Shown: in pieces, positions 61,633-64,000 of the stretch
Position numbering within the stretch: position 1 is the stretch's first letter
Layout: each line of letters begins with the position of its first letter
Source: JBDHAC01 sp039588215
GTDB taxonomy: Bacteria > Gemmatimonadota > Gemmatimonadetes > Palauibacterales > Palauibacteraceae
Length of the DNA: 64,000 nt
Assembly: GCA_039588215.1 (NCBI GenBank)
Contig: JBDHAD010000016.1
Span: 1 to 64,000, forward strand
Reading direction: 5' to 3'
The notes under the pieces: model-generated
What the model saw: only the letters and a program-made list of their open reading frames with translations
What the model was told of the DNA's origin: nothing
Databases searched by the model: none
Program-made: the position numbers and the translations under genes

Positions 61633-62024
61633 TCTCGACAGCGCAAGCAATCAGTCCTTGCCCCGGACAGGCCACCGGTAGACGGAGAGCCTACAACCAC
61701 GCGGGCTTTTTGCGTGCGTCTTTGGGAGTAGCGCTCAAGAGCGGGCCGAATCACCGAGGGTAGTGCTTCTTCTCCGCACATCCGATTCACAACCGGATCG
61801 AGCGCATCGGCAGCACGGACCATGTCGCGTTCATCCGGGCAGACCTACCCGGGCTATCACGCCGCCATGCGGGACCAGAAGATCCCCCGAGGGCCGGAGG
61901 TCAACGAGTAGCTCGAGGCTCCCGACCCTCCCCGACCGGAGCCTGGCCACACCCCGATCTCGACGACATTTTCGATCGTGCCCCGTCCTTCCAGTACACT
62001 CTTGTTTCGATCTGGAGGAATACA
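61633..62024. other. Intergenic region with degenerate module E hairpin
   Basis: No gene is seen in about 390 bases. At 61685-61715 the text AGCCTACAACCACGCGGGCTTTTTGCGTGC resembles hairpin module E but with a broken stem and a T-run after it; it may end the small upstream gene. The rest is the leader of the S9 peptidase. Confidence 0.5.
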
Positions 62025-64000
62025 ATGCGACTTCGCGTCGCTTTACTCGCCACCTTGGTGTCCGCGGCGGGGGTCACGGCTCAGCAGACTCCGCGAGCCC
62101 TGACCGCGGACGACTACGCCCGCGCCGAGAGCTTCCTCTCGTCCAACACCAATCCGCTCGTGTTCGGTGGCGCGGTGAGCCCCACCTGGATGGAGGACGG
62201 ACGGTTCTGGTACCGGAATCGGTTCTCGGGGGGCGAAGAGGTCGTCATCGTCGATCCGGATGCGCGCACACGGGCGCGGGCTTTCAACCACGAGAGGTTG
62301 GCCGCCGCGCTCACGTCGGTCACGGACACGGTGTTCACCGCCTTCGCGCTTCCGCTGCGCGGGTTCGAGCTCGGGGATGGGACTGCGGCGTTCGAAATCG
62401 GCGACAATGGGTATTCCTGCGATCTCCAGTCCTACCGTTGCCGGGTGGCGGCTCAGAATGAGTTCGCGGCCACCCGAAACGACGTCGTCTCGCCGGACGC
62501 TTCGATGGCCGCCTTCATTCGAGCCCACGACCTCTGGGTGCGGGACCTGCAGACGGGCGAGGAGACCCGCCTCACGACGGACGGCGTGGAAGACTTCGGA
62601 TACGCCACCAACAACGCCGGGTGGGCCCGTAGCGAGCGCCCCGTGCTGAAGTGGTCCCCCGATTCCAGGAAGATCGCCACCTTCCAGCACGATGGTCGCG
62701 GTGTGCGGATGATGTACCTCGTCCGCACCGTGGTAGGCCCGCCGGAGCTGGACGCGTGGCGATACCCCTTCCCGGGGGACTCGCTGATCTTCCGCATGCA
62801 CCGGGTGATCATCGACCTCGATGCCCCGGAGGACGGCCGAGTGGTGCGCCTACAGAGGCCACCAGACCCGCACCGCTCGACGGTGTGTGATCACGTCTCC
62901 TGCCGCGGGACGTTCGCCGATGTCGAATGGAGCGCTGACGGCTCACGGCTCGCGTTCGTCTCCAGCTCGCGCGACCACAAGCGGGCCACGTTGCGGGTCG
63001 CGAACGCGGCCACCGGAGAGGTGCGCGACGTCCTCGAAGAGGTCGAGGAGACGTTCTACGAGTCAGGGGGCAACTGGCGCTTCCTGGCGGAGACCGACGA
63101 GGTGATCTGGTTCTCCCAGAGAGACAACTGGGGACACCTCTATCTGTACGACGCGGCCAGCGGCGAGCTGGTACGCCAGATCACGTCGGGCGATTGGAAC
63201 GTGAACCGGGTGCTGGCCGTCGATGAAGCGAACCGCACCGTTCTGTTCCTGGGAAACGGGCGCGAGGCCGGCGATCCCTACTTCCTCCATCTGTACCGCG
63301 TCAGTCTGGACGGTGGTGAGGTTCTCCTGCTCACGCCCGATAGCGCGAATCACACTATTTCGCTTTCTCCGAGTGGAGAGCACTTCGTCGACAGCTACTC
63401 CACCCCGACCCTTCCTCCCCTGAGCGTGGTCCGCGATATGGAGGGGAACGTCACCCAGACCTTGGAGGAGGCCGACATCTCGCGGCTGGTGCAGTCGGGT
63501 TGGGAGCCGCCTCTCCCCTTTATAGTAAAGGCGCGAGATGGTGAGACGGACCTGTACGGGCTGATGTTCTTGCCTCGGAATCTCGATCCCAAAGAGAAAT
63601 ATCCCGTCATCAACTACCTCTATCCGGGCCCGCAGACCGGCAGCGTGGGGAGTCGCAGCTTCCGGTCGTCGCACCGAGACCTCCAGGCTCTGGCGGCGCT
63701 GGGTTTCGTCGTGATCGAGTTGGATGCGATGGGCACACCCATGCGCTCGAAGGCCTTCCACGAAACGTACTACGGGAACATGGGCGACAACGGGCTGCCC
63801 GATCAGATCGCGGGAATCCGTCAGCTGGCCGACCGACACCCGTGGATCGATTTGGACCGGGTGGGGATCTACGGGCACTCTGGGGGCGGCTTCGCATCCA
63901 CGGACGGGATCCTGCGGTACCCGGATTTCTACAAGGTGGCGGTCTCTCAGGCCGGCAATCACGACAATCGGAACTACGAGGATGACTGGGGCGAGAAGTG
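62025..64000 (+). CDS. DPP-IV-type S9 peptidase (5' part, runs off right edge)
   Basis: The first 658 residues of a secreted prolyl peptidase. After a signal peptide (MRLRVALLATLVSAAGVTAQ) comes a large DPP-IV-type beta-propeller, with KWSPDSRKIATFQHDGRGV as a late landmark. The alpha/beta hydrolase domain follows: YPGPQTGSVGSRSFRSSHRD and the nucleophile Ser in IYGHSGGGFAS. The Asp and His of the triad lie beyond the window. It removes dipeptides from peptides in the periplasm. TGGAGGAA precedes the ATG. Confidence 0.93.
   Translation, partial: MRLRVALLATLVSAAGVTAQQTPRALTADDYARAESFLSSNTNPLVFGGAVSPTWMEDGRFWYRNRFSGGEEVVIVDPDARTRARAFNHERLAAALTSVTDTVFTAFALPLRGFELGDGTAAFEIGDNGYSCDLQSYRCRVAAQNEFAATRNDVVSPDASMAAFIRAHDLWVRDLQTGEETRLTTDGVEDFGYATNNAGWARSERPVLKWSPDSRKIATFQHDGRGVRMMYLVRTVVGPPELDAWRYPFPGDSLIFRMHRVIIDLDAPEDGRVVRLQRPPDPHRSTVCDHVSCRGTFADVEWSADGSRLAFVSSSRDHKRATLRVANAATGEVRDVLEEVEETFYESGGNWRFLAETDEVIWFSQRDNWGHLYLYDAASGELVRQITSGDWNVNRVLAVDEANRTVLFLGNGREAGDPYFLHLYRVSLDGGEVLLLTPDSANHTISLSPSGEHFVDSYSTPTLPPLSVVRDMEGNVTQTLEEADISRLVQSGWEPPLPFIVKARDGETDLYGLMFLPRNLDPKEKYPVINYLYPGPQTGSVGSRSFRSSHRDLQALAALGFVVIELDAMGTPMRSKAFHETYYGNMGDNGLPDQIAGIRQLADRHPWIDLDRVGIYGHSGGGFASTDGILRYPDFYKVAVSQAGNHDNRNYEDDWGEK

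Overview
The window is high-GC, gene-dense bacterial chromosome. It carries many secreted or lipoprotein beta-propeller proteins, S9 peptidases, an amidohydrolase, a VPS10/BNR-repeat protein, Ser/Thr kinases (one fused to TPRs) and short intergenic regions. This mix suggests Gemmatimonadota or a close relative. That placement is inferred from protein style; there is no rRNA or other marker gene here. No tRNA, rRNA, CRISPR array, complete IS element or integrase was found.

Left part (1-20.5 kb): the 3' end of an EAL-domain gene is followed by an accessory stretch. It holds secreted proteins of unknown function, a hicB-hicA toxin-antitoxin pair followed by an attC-like inverted repeat, a DUF1801 gene, remnants of a beta-propeller/FnIII gene and of a TolB-type gene, a 5'-truncated kinase-TPR gene, and several intergenic repeat modules (A-E). 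Intact genes here include an NTF2-like protein, a DUF4139-type protein, a metallo-beta-lactamase-fold hydrolase, a VOC protein, a complete Ser/Thr kinase, a YG-rich secreted protein with an outer-membrane barrel, and a multi-spanning spermidine-synthase-like protein.

Carbohydrate and transport block (20.6-31.7 kb): a six-hairpin glycosidase-like lipoprotein and an aldo/keto reductase form an operon. They are followed by an SLC12-like cation-chloride cotransporter homologue, nagB, a GH4 NAD-dependent glycosidase, a sodium:solute symporter and a small four-helix membrane protein.

The most interesting unit is an eight-gene minus-strand operon (31.7-40.2 kb). In order of transcription it encodes a membrane-anchored GcvH-fold protein, a HybA-like protein with four [4Fe-4S] motifs, a HybB/NrfD-like membrane subunit, two more GcvH-fold proteins, a histidine kinase whose extracytoplasmic sensor has two haem c-binding motifs, an NtrC-type sigma-54 activator, and an archaemetzincin. 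None of the three GcvH-fold proteins has the lipoyl lysine, and no catalytic oxidoreductase subunit is present. A near-consensus sigma-54 promoter and a 17-bp palindrome with two degenerate copies lie upstream of the first gene, so the operon is probably controlled by its own activator. The kinase 3' end carries a roughly 51-bp repeat in three copies. One missing base there has cut the kinase tail and removed what would be an ATGA overlap with the regulator gene.

Right part (40.3-64 kb): a secreted esterase, 1-Cys peroxiredoxin, S9 peptidase, thioredoxin-like protein, an overlapping TPR/TIR-domain pair, a VPS10-like protein, a LysM/DUF5715 protein, a small membrane protein, an APC permease overlapping a PLP aminotransferase, a duplicated-cupin lipoprotein, a branched-chain aminotransferase, an amidohydrolase, a PQQ-type dehydrogenase, a small coiled-coil protein and the 5' part of a DPP-IV-type S9 peptidase that runs off the right edge.
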